A DNA stretch of 64,000 nucleotides from positions 124,001 to 188,000 of the forward strand of contig JANWVT010000004.1 of the NCBI GenBank assembly GCA_025056255.1. The letters run 5' to 3'. Within the stretch, counting starts at the first letter, position 1. Each line of letters opens with the position of its first letter. Positions 26,089 to 35,600 of the stretch are shown one piece after another. The notes under the pieces are model-generated. The model was not told where the DNA came from and ran no database searches. It worked only from the letters and a program-made list of their open reading frames with translations. The position numbers and the translations under genes are program-made. The stretch is from Bernardetiaceae bacterium. GTDB lineage: Bacteria > Bacteroidota > Bacteroidia > Cytophagales > Thermoflexibacteraceae.

Positions 26089-27318
26089 TCAATGCGTAGG
26101 TTTGTCAGAAGGTGGCAACGACATGAAAAAGTCTTGATAGAAACGTTGGGCATAATTTTCCAATAGTTCTATTACGCGTTCTAACCGTTCCGACTGTACA
26201 ATAAGCCCAGCATGCTGGGGCATGTTCATACGCCATACAATCTCAGGGTCGTTATAATGACTTGTATCGGGATGCTCTTGTCGGGCAAGTGACACAATGA
26301 TACCGGCATAGAGATGGTCTATTTTGGGGAGTTCGTATTTTTCCCCTTTACGGCGCGTTTCTATTTTTGCCCACTCTGTCCATAGGTTAATTCCTGCCGA
26401 AGCCTCTATCATTTCTACTAGATTGGCGCCCCCCACACGGGCAGAGGTTTCCAGAAAATAGAATTTACCGTCGGCAGCCGATTTAATAAACTCTGTGTGC
26501 GAGGCTCCCCGCTTCATTCCCATTGCTTTGAGCACTTTTTTGTTCTGTTTGAGCAATTCTTTTTCTTCTTTACTGCCAAAAGCAACAATGTGCGAACGAA
26601 AAACTCTACCTTCATGTGCTACTTCCATAGGTGGATTCATGTAGCGACTTACACGGGCAAATACAATTTCATCGCCATCTATCAGTGAATCTACATGATA
26701 CACATCGCCGGGTAGAAAGGTTTCCAGTAGGTAGTTGTATTGCATATCGCCAAGCGCTTCGAGGGCTAACCACAAGTCATTGATGGTATGAATTTTTTTG
26801 ATACCTGTTGCCGAAGCTGCAGCGCGTGGCTTGAGCACCCACGGACCGGGATGATTAACAACAAAATGTCGCAGTTCGTCATAGTTGAAAGTAGGGCAAA
26901 AAGCTGGCACATTAATGCCCTCTTCGGCAGCTTGCATGCGCATAGCAAGTTTGTCGCGAAAGTAGCGTGCCCGCGTTTGACCCATGCCCGGAATGCGGAA
27001 TTCCTCACGCAAGTAGGCTGCTTTTTCCACGTCGTAGTCGTCCAATGCCACAATGCGGTCTATTTTACGGCTGCGAAACAAGTAGGCAATACCACGTACT
27101 ACCTCGTCCATATTCCAGTTGTCCGAGTCCTGCGGGACATAGTAAATTTCATCAATACTTTCACGTGGCCATTCTTTGTGTTCTAATTTTTTGGCAGTTA
27201 TCAAAATAACATAACAGCCTAATGCTTTGGCAGCCCTCATAAACTGAGCGCCTTTAAAATAGCAAGTGATGCACAAAATAGTTAGAGGTTGCTGCTGCTC
27301 GTTCATTGCTTCTAACAT
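26089..27318 (-). CDS. ATP-grasp family ligase
   Basis: A 409-residue ATP-grasp enzyme. The N-terminal Rossmann-like part (LCITCYFKGAQFMRAAKALG) is followed by the ATP-grasp core with PWVLKPRAAASATGIKKI (the nucleotide-binding Lys loop), DVYHVDSLIDGDEI and the metal-binding end KFYFLETSARVGGANL (LET...N pattern). Family members join a carboxylate to an amine or thiol through an acyl-phosphate. The closest group by pattern is the carbamoyl-phosphate-synthase-like or L-amino acid ligase type; the substrates are unknown. The Met at codon 5 is an alternative start. No biosynthetic partner is adjacent. Confidence 0.83.
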   Translation of the reverse strand: MLEAMNEQQQPLTILCITCYFKGAQFMRAAKALGCYVILITAKKLEHKEWPRESIDEIYYVPQDSDNWNMDEVVRGIAYLFRSRKIDRIVALDDYDVEKAAYLREEFRIPGMGQTRARYFRDKLAMRMQAAEEGINVPAFCPTFNYDELRHFVVNHPGPWVLKPRAAASATGIKKIHTINDLWLALEALGDMQYNYLLETFLPGDVYHVDSLIDGDEIVFARVSRYMNPPMEVAHEGRVFRSHIVAFGSKEEKELLKQNKKVLKAMGMKRGASHTEFIKSAADGKFYFLETSARVGGANLVEMIEASAGINLWTEWAKIETRRKGEKYELPKIDHLYAGIIVSLARQEHPDTSHYNDPEIVWRMNMPQHAGLIVQSERLERVIELLENYAQRFYQDFFMSLPPSDKPTH

Positions 27319-27394
27319 TTAACACTGGGCAAATTAACAGTTTCGTAATTTAAGCACAGGATAGCAAAATGTGACAATTTGCAGCCTTGAATTC

Positions 27395-27402
27395 TAATTT
27401 TG
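27395..27402 (+). promoter_or_regulatory. -7 promoter box for the fatty acid hydroxylase gene
   Basis: TAATTTTG matches TAnnTTTG 72 bp before the ATG. A TTTG lies 13 bp upstream, shorter than usual. Confidence 0.4.
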
Positions 27403-27473
27403 CGTACTAATTTTTGGCAACCGATAGGGTTTGCTGCTCGTTACATCTGTGATATTAAACTTTAAACTCTATC

Positions 27474-28088
27474 ATGAACGCACCTACCTACATTAAACCG
27501 AAAAACAACGGGACTAAACAATTATTCCAAAACCCGATTTTAGAAAAACTGACCCGCACGCATATTGCAGTGCCCATTAGCTTATTTGTTGGTATTGCTG
27601 CCGGGCTGCTTTATTATGGTGCAGCAAAAACCGCCCTTTCTTCATGGCAACTTGTTGCTTTGTTCTTGGCTGGCATGTTTGTTTTTTCTTTTGTAGAATA
27701 CACTGTGCACCGGCGCGTCTTTCACATGGCAGCCGATACGCCCCGAAAAGCCAAGATACAATACACCATGCACGGAGTACATCATGAGTACCCCAAAGAC
27801 AAATCCCGACTGGCAATGCCTCCACTGCTGAGCCTGTCTATATCTGCTTTGCTGAGCGTATTGTTCTACTTTATCATGGGCAAGTACATGTTTGGCTTCT
27901 TGCCGGGCTTCTTGCTGGGCTATGCTGCTTATTTGTTCGTACACTATGCCGTGCATGCTTTTCCTCCACCTAAAAACTTCTTGAAAGTACTCTGGATTAA
28001 TCACGGCATTCACCACTACAAAGACCACGACAAAGCGTTTGGCGTTTCCTCTCCACTCTGGGACTGGGTTTTCCGTACTTTGCCCTGA
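27474..28088 (+). CDS. Fatty acid hydroxylase / sterol desaturase superfamily protein
   Basis: A 204-residue integral membrane di-iron enzyme with about four helices and the full set of histidine motifs: HRRVFH, HGVHHEYP, HYAVHAF and HGIHHYKD. The pattern and short length are those of the fatty acid 2-hydroxylase group (FA2H/Scs7-like, without the cytochrome b5 domain). It likely hydroxylates an acyl chain of a sphingolipid or other membrane lipid. Cytophagales often make sphingolipids, so that is plausible but not shown. Single gene with its own -7 box and a terminator about 110 bp downstream. Confidence 0.85.
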   Translation: MNAPTYIKPKNNGTKQLFQNPILEKLTRTHIAVPISLFVGIAAGLLYYGAAKTALSSWQLVALFLAGMFVFSFVEYTVHRRVFHMAADTPRKAKIQYTMHGVHHEYPKDKSRLAMPPLLSLSISALLSVLFYFIMGKYMFGFLPGFLLGYAAYLFVHYAVHAFPPPKNFLKVLWINHGIHHYKDHDKAFGVSSPLWDWVFRTLP

Positions 28089-28195
28089 AAGCAGCATATT
28101 CGTGCTGTTCAACAGCCCCCTCAATTGCCGTATTTGTGCATGATAAATTCTTGGCAATTTATTGGGTGAGAAAATGATGCTTATGCTGTTGCAAA

Positions 28196-28232
28196 AATCC
28201 CGACAAGTTGCAAGACCTGTCGGGATTATTTT
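28196..28232 (+). terminator. Intrinsic terminator after the fatty acid hydroxylase gene
   Basis: A 10-bp stem AATCCCGACA / TGTCGGGATT (28196-28205 and 28218-28227) followed by ATTTTT. It is 107 bp beyond the stop codon, a long 3' UTR. Confidence 0.7.
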
Positions 28233-28330
28233 TGGCGCTGTTGTTGTTTTTGGCTGCACCGCTATTCGTTTTTTTACAAATAACCACTTTTCGAACAAAT
28301 ACGGACTAGTTACCACTAAACGTAATTGCC

Positions 28331-28338
28331 TAATTTTG
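28331..28338 (+). promoter_or_regulatory. -7 promoter box for the VOC protein gene
   Basis: TAATTTTG (TAnnTTTG) lies about 150 bp before the ATG at 28488, so the leader would be long. Confidence 0.3.
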
Positions 28339-28487
28339 TAGTATTGCTTCTAGCCCAATTCAATTTGCGCAAGTACGCAAAAGTAAAACTGCTTTAATGG
28401 GTCTATTCCATGCCTGCTTTGCTTCATGGCTAATTTTTTGTTTGCCAAAGAGATTTGTTTATATTGGCTTTAAAAGCCTTCGATATA

Positions 28488-29450
28488 ATGTCTTTTCACT
28501 TGTTTTCTTACACCGAAGTGGTTTTCAGTGTCGGCGACATGGCAAAAGCTGCTTCTGTCTATCGCGACTATATGGGTTGGCAAGTGGTACATCAAGCTAC
28601 TGGCGACCGGTATCAGCCAGCCTTTTGGCAACTGCCAGAACAGTGTACGGCAGATGAAATGTTGTTACAATTACCCGGTACAGATACAGGACAAATTCGT
28701 TTAATAAAATTTAATGGTGTCCAGCAAGAGTACATTCGTCCCGGCGCAAATTCTTGGGACACAGGGGGGTATTTGGACATCGACTTGCGCGTCAATAACA
28801 TCCAACAAGTTTGTAACGACCTGCGCGAAATGGGTTGGCACAGCATCGGCAATCCAGTACAGATGCAAATGGGACCTTTCTTACTAGAAGAATTACTAAT
28901 GAAAGGGCATGACGAGATTACCATTGCGCTTGTACATCGGATAGACCCACCCCAGCCCATCATGGCAGGCGGACGCAATATTGTGAGCAATGTGTATTTG
29001 TCTGCCATGATAGTACAAGATTTGGAGCGCGCTAAGTTCTTCTTCGTCAATCAGTTAGGTTTTCAACTACTCAATCAAATAACAATTTGCCGCCATACAC
29101 CCGGACCTACTATCTTCGGTTTGCCTTACAACATAGCCCCCTCTGCTCCTGCACATTTGGCAATTGTTTCGCCTGATGGCTCGCGCAATCATATGTTGGA
29201 TATTATCAAAATAGACAATGTAGAAGGAGCAGATTTTTCTGCACGTGGCATACCGCCCAATCGTGGTGTTTTAATGTTTCGCTTCCCAGTGCAGGGATTG
29301 CGTTCGTATGCCAAGTTTGTACAAAAAAACGGCGTTGCTTTGCAAATACCTGTTACACATACCTGCATAGCTCCTTATGGCAATGTAGAAGCATTTGCCG
29401 TGCGTTCACCCGATGGTTGTTGGTTAGAATTTTACGAGCCTGCATTGTAG
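28488..29450 (+). CDS. Two-domain VOC (glyoxalase/bleomycin-resistance/dioxygenase) protein
   Basis: A 320-residue protein with two vicinal-oxygen-chelate modules: about 5-140 (VVFSVGDMAKAASVYRDYMGW) and about 165-318 (LSAMIVQDLERAKFFFVNQLGF, ending VRSPDGCWLEFYEPA). Each has the beta-alpha-beta-beta-beta layout, and the second ends with the usual Glu metal-ligand position (LEF). The superfamily includes glyoxalase I, extradiol dioxygenases and antibiotic-binding proteins, so the reaction cannot be assigned. The ATG at 28488 is preferred over the TTG at 28455, where the preceding residues are not VOC-like. Confidence 0.75.
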   Translation: MSFHLFSYTEVVFSVGDMAKAASVYRDYMGWQVVHQATGDRYQPAFWQLPEQCTADEMLLQLPGTDTGQIRLIKFNGVQQEYIRPGANSWDTGGYLDIDLRVNNIQQVCNDLREMGWHSIGNPVQMQMGPFLLEELLMKGHDEITIALVHRIDPPQPIMAGGRNIVSNVYLSAMIVQDLERAKFFFVNQLGFQLLNQITICRHTPGPTIFGLPYNIAPSAPAHLAIVSPDGSRNHMLDIIKIDNVEGADFSARGIPPNRGVLMFRFPVQGLRSYAKFVQKNGVALQIPVTHTCIAPYGNVEAFAVRSPDGCWLEFYEPAL

Positions 29451-29715
29451 GGGGCGTTCATCATTGATAAATCAAAAAAAGGAGGCAACCTGCTGAATAC
29501 TTGCCAAATAGAAGGATTCGTTGCTTGTTTCTTGCAGTACTGCAAACCTACACCACGCAAAACTTTTGGGGCTCAAAAAGGTTGATTAATGTGGATGGGA
29601 ATACTTAACACAAGGTGCCTTTAATAAAAACGCTTCAAAATTGCCGAACTACATAAGCAAAAAGCACCTGATTTGCATCGGCATGTTGGAGTTGATAACC
29701 GATGTTCGAAGTTTT

Positions 29716-30411
29716 ATGAAGATAGAAATTTGGTCAGATTTTGTATGTCCCTTTTGTTACATTGGCAAGCGCCGTTTGGAGCGTGCTTTATCGGAATTCC
29801 CACAAGCCACACAGGTGCATGTGGAATGGAAAAGTTTTCAGTTAGCTCCTGAAAGAGTTACCGACCTGAATAAAACGTATGCACAGATGCTGGCAGAGAA
29901 GAAAAATATGCCATTGCATCAAGTGCAAGAAAGGCTTGCCAGTGTAGCCGAAATGGGGATTTCTGAGGGCTTGCATCTTTGCTTCGACAAGGCAATTGTA
30001 GTCAACACGTTTTTGGCACATCGGTTTGCTTACTTTGCCAAAATGCATAGCAAGCAGCAAATTGCCCAAGAATTGCTTTTCGAGGCTTATTTTACCAAAG
30101 GCAAAAACATCGATTACATAGAAACACTGGCGCAAATAGGCGAACAAATAGGTATCCGTGCAGCCGAAGTGCGCACTTTACTGATGTCAGAAACTTTTAA
30201 AGAACAAGTACAACGCGAGCAACAACAGGCTCATAGCATAGGGGTGCGCAGTGTGCCATTCTTTTTATTTAATAACCGGTATGCAGTAGTAGGGGCTCAG
30301 GAAAGCCATGTGTTGCTTGCCATGTTGCAACAAACATTTAATGAGTGGGAGCAACGGCAGGCATCAGCAACAGCAACTTCGTGCTCAATTGAAAATGATA
30401 CCTGTAATTAA
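29716..30411 (+). CDS. DsbA-family oxidoreductase, FrnE-like
   Basis: A 231-residue thioredoxin-fold protein with a helical insertion, of the FrnE subgroup. The active site CPFC lies at residues 11-14 in WSDFVCPFCYIGKRRLE, and the cis-Pro loop is GVRSVPFFLFNNRYAVVGAQ. There is no signal peptide, so it is probably a cytoplasmic disulfide isomerase or oxidoreductase. The frame extends upstream to a TTG at 29641, but the ATG at 29716 begins with the family consensus MKIEIWSD and is preferred. It is followed at once by copy 2 of the dispersed element R. Confidence 0.88.
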   Translation: MKIEIWSDFVCPFCYIGKRRLERALSEFPQATQVHVEWKSFQLAPERVTDLNKTYAQMLAEKKNMPLHQVQERLASVAEMGISEGLHLCFDKAIVVNTFLAHRFAYFAKMHSKQQIAQELLFEAYFTKGKNIDYIETLAQIGEQIGIRAAEVRTLLMSETFKEQVQREQQQAHSIGVRSVPFFLFNNRYAVVGAQESHVLLAMLQQTFNEWEQRQASATATSCSIENDTCN

Positions 30412-30412
30412 C

Positions 30413-30702
30413 ATTGTTTAGGTTTTGGTAAGTTGCATTTTGCCGAATTTGTATTCATGCGGGCAAACTCGCCCTTGTTCCCGTCCTTGTGAAAAATCCT
30501 TACTGCGCGTGGAAATACATGCAACAGCGAAAAGATATTGGCGTGTAGAGGAAGAACATTCCGAAATCCGAAATCCAAACTCCCCAATCCCGTAGCAGGG
30601 TTGTTTTGCAGTTTCTCATCACTGCAATCCTGCTCATCTTGTCTAAGTAGGGATTTAGATTTTTATCCATCCTGCTTTCCCCTGTAAAAAACTAAACATG
30701 CT
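30413..30702 (+). repeat. Dispersed non-coding element R, copy 2
   Basis: About 290 bp between convergent genes. It shares the ordered blocks of copy 1 and carries extra sequence with repeated ATCCGAAATCC-like words. The ends look like imperfect terminal inverted repeats: TTGTTTAGGTTTT at the left, and at the right a sequence whose complement is GCATGTTTAGTTTTT. A 3' hairpin (TTTAGATTTTT with AAAAAACTAAA) is kept although its bases differ from copy 1. Confidence 0.75.
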
Positions 30703-30895
30703 TAACGCACGTGGTGTAGTTAAGTATTGAGAAAGTGCTATTTTCTCGGCTGTTGTTTGCGTTATTCTAACAACCTACTTCTGCCATGGCTGCAGCTGGT
30801 AAAGCCTTTCAGCCCTAACAGGTTTTCACATTCTTACTTAAATAGGCTCTGTGTAACATTTTCTGAGCAATAAGCAAACAAGTGTATCAGACTGT
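30703..30895. other. Rest of the FrnE-ggt gap, nothing recognised
   Basis: With element R copy 2 this completes the 484-bp convergent gap. I see no gene or clear terminator here. Confidence 0.4.
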
Positions 30896-32626
30896 TCAGT
30901 AACCTGCCGCCTTGCCGTCGGAGCGAGTATAATCGGCTGCTCCTTCATATTTGCCATCGGGACGCACTCGGATGGCATCTACTTTGCAAAGGGCTCCTAC
31001 TTCTACTAATACATGCCCTTTGGCTTCCAGCTGTTTTTTAGTGTCATCGGAAAAAGCCCCTTTTTCAAATAAGATATGGTCGGGCAGCCATTGGTGGTGG
31101 AACCGCTTGGCATTAACAGCTTCTTGCATAGTCATGCCGTGTTCAATTACGTTGAGAATAACCTGATACACACCTGTGATGATAGTTGAGCCCCCGGGCG
31201 TACCTACTACTAAGTATAGTTTTCCGTCTTTTTCAACAATAGTAGGAGTCATAGAACTGAGCATGCGTTTGTGAGGGGCAATGGCATTGGCTTCGCCTCC
31301 GATGAGCCCGAATTGATTAGGCACGCCGGGCTTGATGCTGAAATCGTCCATTTCGTTGTTGAGAAAAAAGCCTGCTCCTTGCACCATTACCTTGCATCCA
31401 TAGTAGCCATTTACAGTAGTAGTGAGGGCAATGGCGTTGCCTTCTTTGTCGGCTACTGAAAAGTGGGTAGTCTCTAAGCTTTCTATTCTGTCTACACTGC
31501 CTTCTTTTATTTCAGTCGAAGGCGTTTTTTTATCCATGCGGATATTGGCATTGCGCGAGCGGTTGTATTGTGGATTGAGCAACATTTTCACAGGTACTTG
31601 GTAAAAGTCGGGGTCGCCTAAGTGTGTAGCGCGGTCGGCATATACACGGCGTTCCAACTCAGTCATAACATGCACGGTTTTGGCAGTATTATGCCCCCAT
31701 TTAGCAAGTGGGTAGTTTTCGCTGCCTTGCATTAGTTGCAGTAGGGCTACTCCTCCGCTTGAAGGTGGCGGCATAGAAATAATACGGTATTTACCTTTGT
31801 ATGAGCTTATGACAGGCTGGCGCCAAACAGCGCGGTAGTTGGCTAAGTCTTCGTGCGTAATCAGTCCTTTGCCGGCTTGCATTTCGGCTACTATGAGGTC
31901 GGCAGTTTTTCCTTTGTAGAATCCGTCGTTGCCGTAGTCGCGAATGCGTTCTAACGACTGGGCAAGTTCGGGATGATAAATGGTGTCGCCCGCTTGCCAA
32001 GGGCGGTCGTTGCGAACCAAGTGGATTGGATAGCGATTAGCAGCTTGAAACTCTGCTTTCATGCGGTTTAAGTTGGCAGCTGCTATGGCAGTAAGCACAT
32101 GCCCATTGCGGGCTACGTCAATAGCCGGCTGAACGAGCTCTTTCCATGGCAAAGAGCCCAGCTTTTGGTGAAGGGCTACCATGCCGGCAACAGCACCGGG
32201 CACGCCTGCGGCTAAGTGCCCACGAGTGCTGAGGTGCTGGATAGGCTCCCCGTTTGCGTCTAAGTACATGTCGCGATGAGCGGCTGCCGGTGCTTTTTCT
32301 CGGAAGTCTAATGCGCCTATTTCTCCGTTTTTGGTGCGATAGACCGCAAATCCACCTCCCCCAATGTTGCCTGCCTCAGGAAAAACAACAGCTAAGGCAA
32401 AAAAAGTAGCCACTGCTGCATCTGCCGCATTGCCTCCTTTTTTCAAGATAGACAGGCCAATATCGGAAGCAATCGGATGAGTAGAAACTACCATGCCATT
32501 GCTGCCTATTGTTCCTTCTAAGCGTTTAGGCGTTGGTTGTTTCTGGCAAGCCAGTATCAGCCCTAATACCAGCCAAAGCGCTGCCAATTGGATACGAAAA
32601 AGGTTCATTGCCGAGAATGGGTTCAT
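30896..32626 (-). CDS. ggt: Gamma-glutamyltransferase, predicted lipoprotein
   Basis: A 576-residue Ntn-hydrolase that hydrolyses or transfers the gamma-glutamyl group of glutathione-like peptides. The N-terminal signal ends in a lipobox LILAC (Cys27), so it is probably anchored as a lipoprotein in the periplasm or outer membrane. Autocleavage should fall between Glu385 and the nucleophile Thr386 in ETTHFS. Other motifs are GGNAADAAVA, GNIGGGGF, PPPSSGG and VGTPGGSTI. The start overlaps the stop of the CheB-CheR gene by 4 bp, so it is the second gene of that transcript, an unusual pairing. Confidence 0.93.
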   Translation of the reverse strand: MNPFSAMNLFRIQLAALWLVLGLILACQKQPTPKRLEGTIGSNGMVVSTHPIASDIGLSILKKGGNAADAAVATFFALAVVFPEAGNIGGGGFAVYRTKNGEIGALDFREKAPAAAHRDMYLDANGEPIQHLSTRGHLAAGVPGAVAGMVALHQKLGSLPWKELVQPAIDVARNGHVLTAIAAANLNRMKAEFQAANRYPIHLVRNDRPWQAGDTIYHPELAQSLERIRDYGNDGFYKGKTADLIVAEMQAGKGLITHEDLANYRAVWRQPVISSYKGKYRIISMPPPSSGGVALLQLMQGSENYPLAKWGHNTAKTVHVMTELERRVYADRATHLGDPDFYQVPVKMLLNPQYNRSRNANIRMDKKTPSTEIKEGSVDRIESLETTHFSVADKEGNAIALTTTVNGYYGCKVMVQGAGFFLNNEMDDFSIKPGVPNQFGLIGGEANAIAPHKRMLSSMTPTIVEKDGKLYLVVGTPGGSTIITGVYQVILNVIEHGMTMQEAVNAKRFHHQWLPDHILFEKGAFSDDTKKQLEAKGHVLVEVGALCKVDAIRVRPDGKYEGAADYTRSDGKAAGY

Positions 32627-35600
32627 AGAGGTTCTGTTAAAACAAAGATAGTGTTGGTATCGGGTGCAGGCAAATTAGTGAAACTGAGGCGCACCTTAGT
32701 ACCGTTGTGTTGTAACTGATTTTCAACAGTGAGTTTAGCTTCGGGCTGCAGCAGGCTTGCTTTGTCTGCTTCGGTGAGGTCTTGCACGAAAATAGCAGCA
32801 AAAGCACATTTTTTTTCTGGTTCAACACCTAAGAAGCGAGCTGTTTGAGAAGAGCAACTAAGCAAGTGCCAGCTGTGTTTGTCGAATATAGCAAAAAACT
32901 TGTTTGATTGGGCAAGTATATTTTGCAGGTATTCCATTTGTAGGTGAACGCACTCTTCTTTGTGTCTGCGCTCAGTTACGTCGTGTTGAATGGCAATGAA
33001 GTTAGTGATTTCCCCTTTTTTATTGCGAACAGGGGTAATGTCTAAACTGAGCCAATATTCTCTTTTGCCTTTGCTGTAGTTGAGAATCTCCTCGTAAAAA
33101 GGTTCTCCTTTTTGCAAGGCTTCCCTGATACGTGCAATAGTAGCTGGGTTGGTTTTCGGACCTTGGAGTAAGTGCCCGGGCTTTTTGCCTATGGCTTCTT
33201 CCAGTGTGTAGCCAGTAATGCGTGTAAAACTCTCATTTACCCATTCGGTGTAACCCTCGGCATCGGTAATGACCACGGCGGCGCCTACTCTGCTTGCTAC
33301 CAGCGAGAGCATCTTAATTTGCTGCTCCATTTGTTTGTCGTGGGTAATGTCTTGCACCGTTCCAAACAGCCGGATGGTTTTTTGGTAAAGCCGAATAGGT
33401 TTGCAGGTAAAGCGTACCCATTTACGCGCTCCCTGAATAGGAATAGTTTGCAGTTCAAGGTCAAAGGCTTCGCCTTTCTCAACTGCCTTGTCCATTACTT
33501 GTGCCAAGAAGGTTCTGGCTTCACTTTCAAAATAGTTGAACCATGCTTCGCGTGTAGGTACGAAAGAAGGCGCTGCCCCGAAAATGTGGTAGGTTTCCTC
33601 TGTCCAAATGTAGTGTTGCGTGAGCAGGTCGTACTCCCAGCCTCCAACGCCTGTATTTTCCTGTGTTTGTTCAAGTAAGTTCCGATACTTTTTGCTTTCG
33701 GTGATGTCGCGCACCAAAGTCATTACAAAGCGCTTGTCGTCGGCATCGGTAATACACGACTTGTTTTTGAATACATCTATGAGTGTACCGTTCCGATGAA
33801 GGTACTTGTATTCACCACTTATTTTATTGCCCTCTAAACAAAACCGGTGTCTTTCATTGGCTTCTTTGCGGTATTCAGGGGGGATTATAATAGTGAAATG
33901 CTGCCCAATGAGTTCATACGTTTCGTAACCAAGCATTTGGCACAAGCCCGGATTGACCGTCACAAATCTGCCCTGCGCGTCGGCAATGCTAATGCCGATG
34001 TCGGTAGTAGCAAACACGGCTGTAATCATGTTTTCATTGTGGAGTTGTTTTTTTTGCGCGTGGCGCTCCAAGCTGATATCTAACATAGAAAGCGACACTA
34101 CTGAGGTAACGCCATCATCCGACTCTACGGGGCTGTACTGATAGCGATACCACAATTCGCGCTGTTGCAGAGGCGAAAACAGATGTCGTTCGCCAGTAAC
34201 GGTTTCTCCTTTTAGTGCCTTGGTAAAATTGCGCTGAAACTCTTCCAATTCTGCCGGCGGGAAGTAGTCCATCACAATAGCATCTGTTCTCAGCTCTTTA
34301 CCCACTGTGTTTTTGGTCATCTCGGCGGCAAGTTTATTAAATGCTATCACGCGATAGTTTTTGTCAATCAACAAAGAGATTTGCAAGCTGTTGTTGAGCA
34401 GAGCACGCATGTTTTTCTCCGATTCGCGCAGTTGGCGCTCTTGCGATTCAAGTGCTTCGTGGGCGCTGCGCAATTCGGCATAGGCTATTTGCATCTCTTC
34501 GTTGGTAGACTGCAACTCTTCATTTGTAGTTTCCAATTCTTCATTTCCCGATTGCAACTCCTCGTTTGCCGATTGCAACTCTTCATTGAGCGATTGCAAC
34601 TCCTCATTACTGGTTTCTAATTCCTCAATGAAAGATTGTAGCTGCTCTTTGGTGGCAGTCAGCTCTTGCTCCAACTCTATAATCCGCTGATTTTCATCAT
34701 AATTAACCAGTTTTTCAGGTACTACACTGGCAATTTTTTCGGGGTCTTGCTGCTCGAAGATGACCATGAAAAGCTCTTCCTGATGTCGAGAATGTACCAA
34801 CGGCTTAACAATGGTGCGCACTAAAAAGTCTTTATTGAAAAAACTAATTTTTCGAATAGGAGCAGAAGCGGGAATGCGCTCTTTAATAGCGCGTGTAATG
34901 TGCGTGCGCAAGTCTAATTGCAGTTCTGGTTGTGCCATTTTTACGATGTTGGCTGCCATAGTGCCTTGTTGAAGGCTTAAAAAGGGTCTCACCTCGCCGT
35001 GTATTTCCAAAATATCCATGTTGCTGTTAATCACCACATACGGATAGTCAAAGGTGTTATAGATGGTTTCTTTGACCATTTCCTTGATAGAAAGAGCCGG
35101 AAAGTCTTGCACTTCCGCAAGAGCAACCGGCTTGAGCCGCGTAGTAAAAGGTGAGAAGCGCAAACTGTGGATGCTGGTAATGTTTTTTCGTTGAAAAATC
35201 TTGTTGCGACTGTCGATAGTGGCAAACAAATCAGAAAACTGCCCAATATTTTCTGACTTGCCTAAAAACAAATAGCCATTGGGGTTAAGTGCATAGTGGA
35301 ACAGTGGCAACACGTGTTTTTGCAGTGCTGTGCTGAAATAAATGAGCAGATTGCGGCAGCTGATAAGGTCGAGTTTTACAAAAGGCGGATTGTTAGTTAC
35401 GTCGTGCTTTGAAAAAAGCACCATCGAGCGGATGCGCTTAGAGAGCTTGTATTCGTTGCCTTCCCGAACGAAAAAAGCGTCAATAATAGTTTTTTCTACA
35501 TGAATCATTGCCTGTTCGGTGTAGATGCCGCGGCGAGCATAGGCAATGGCGCGGTCGTCTATGTCGGTGGCAAAAATTTGGATATTGTAAGTGCCCAGCC

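Larger units (their letters stand above)
28089..28487. other. 399-bp gap with terminator and promoter, no gene seen
   Basis: Holds the hairpin at 28196-28227 and the -7 box at 28331-28338. The rest is A/T-rich and shows no supportable gene on either strand. Confidence 0.5.

Noticed and set aside
27642-28316. A 224-codon minus-strand frame opposite the fatty acid hydroxylase gene
   Set aside because: It is the antisense shadow of a gene with clear His motifs and includes the downstream terminator hairpin.
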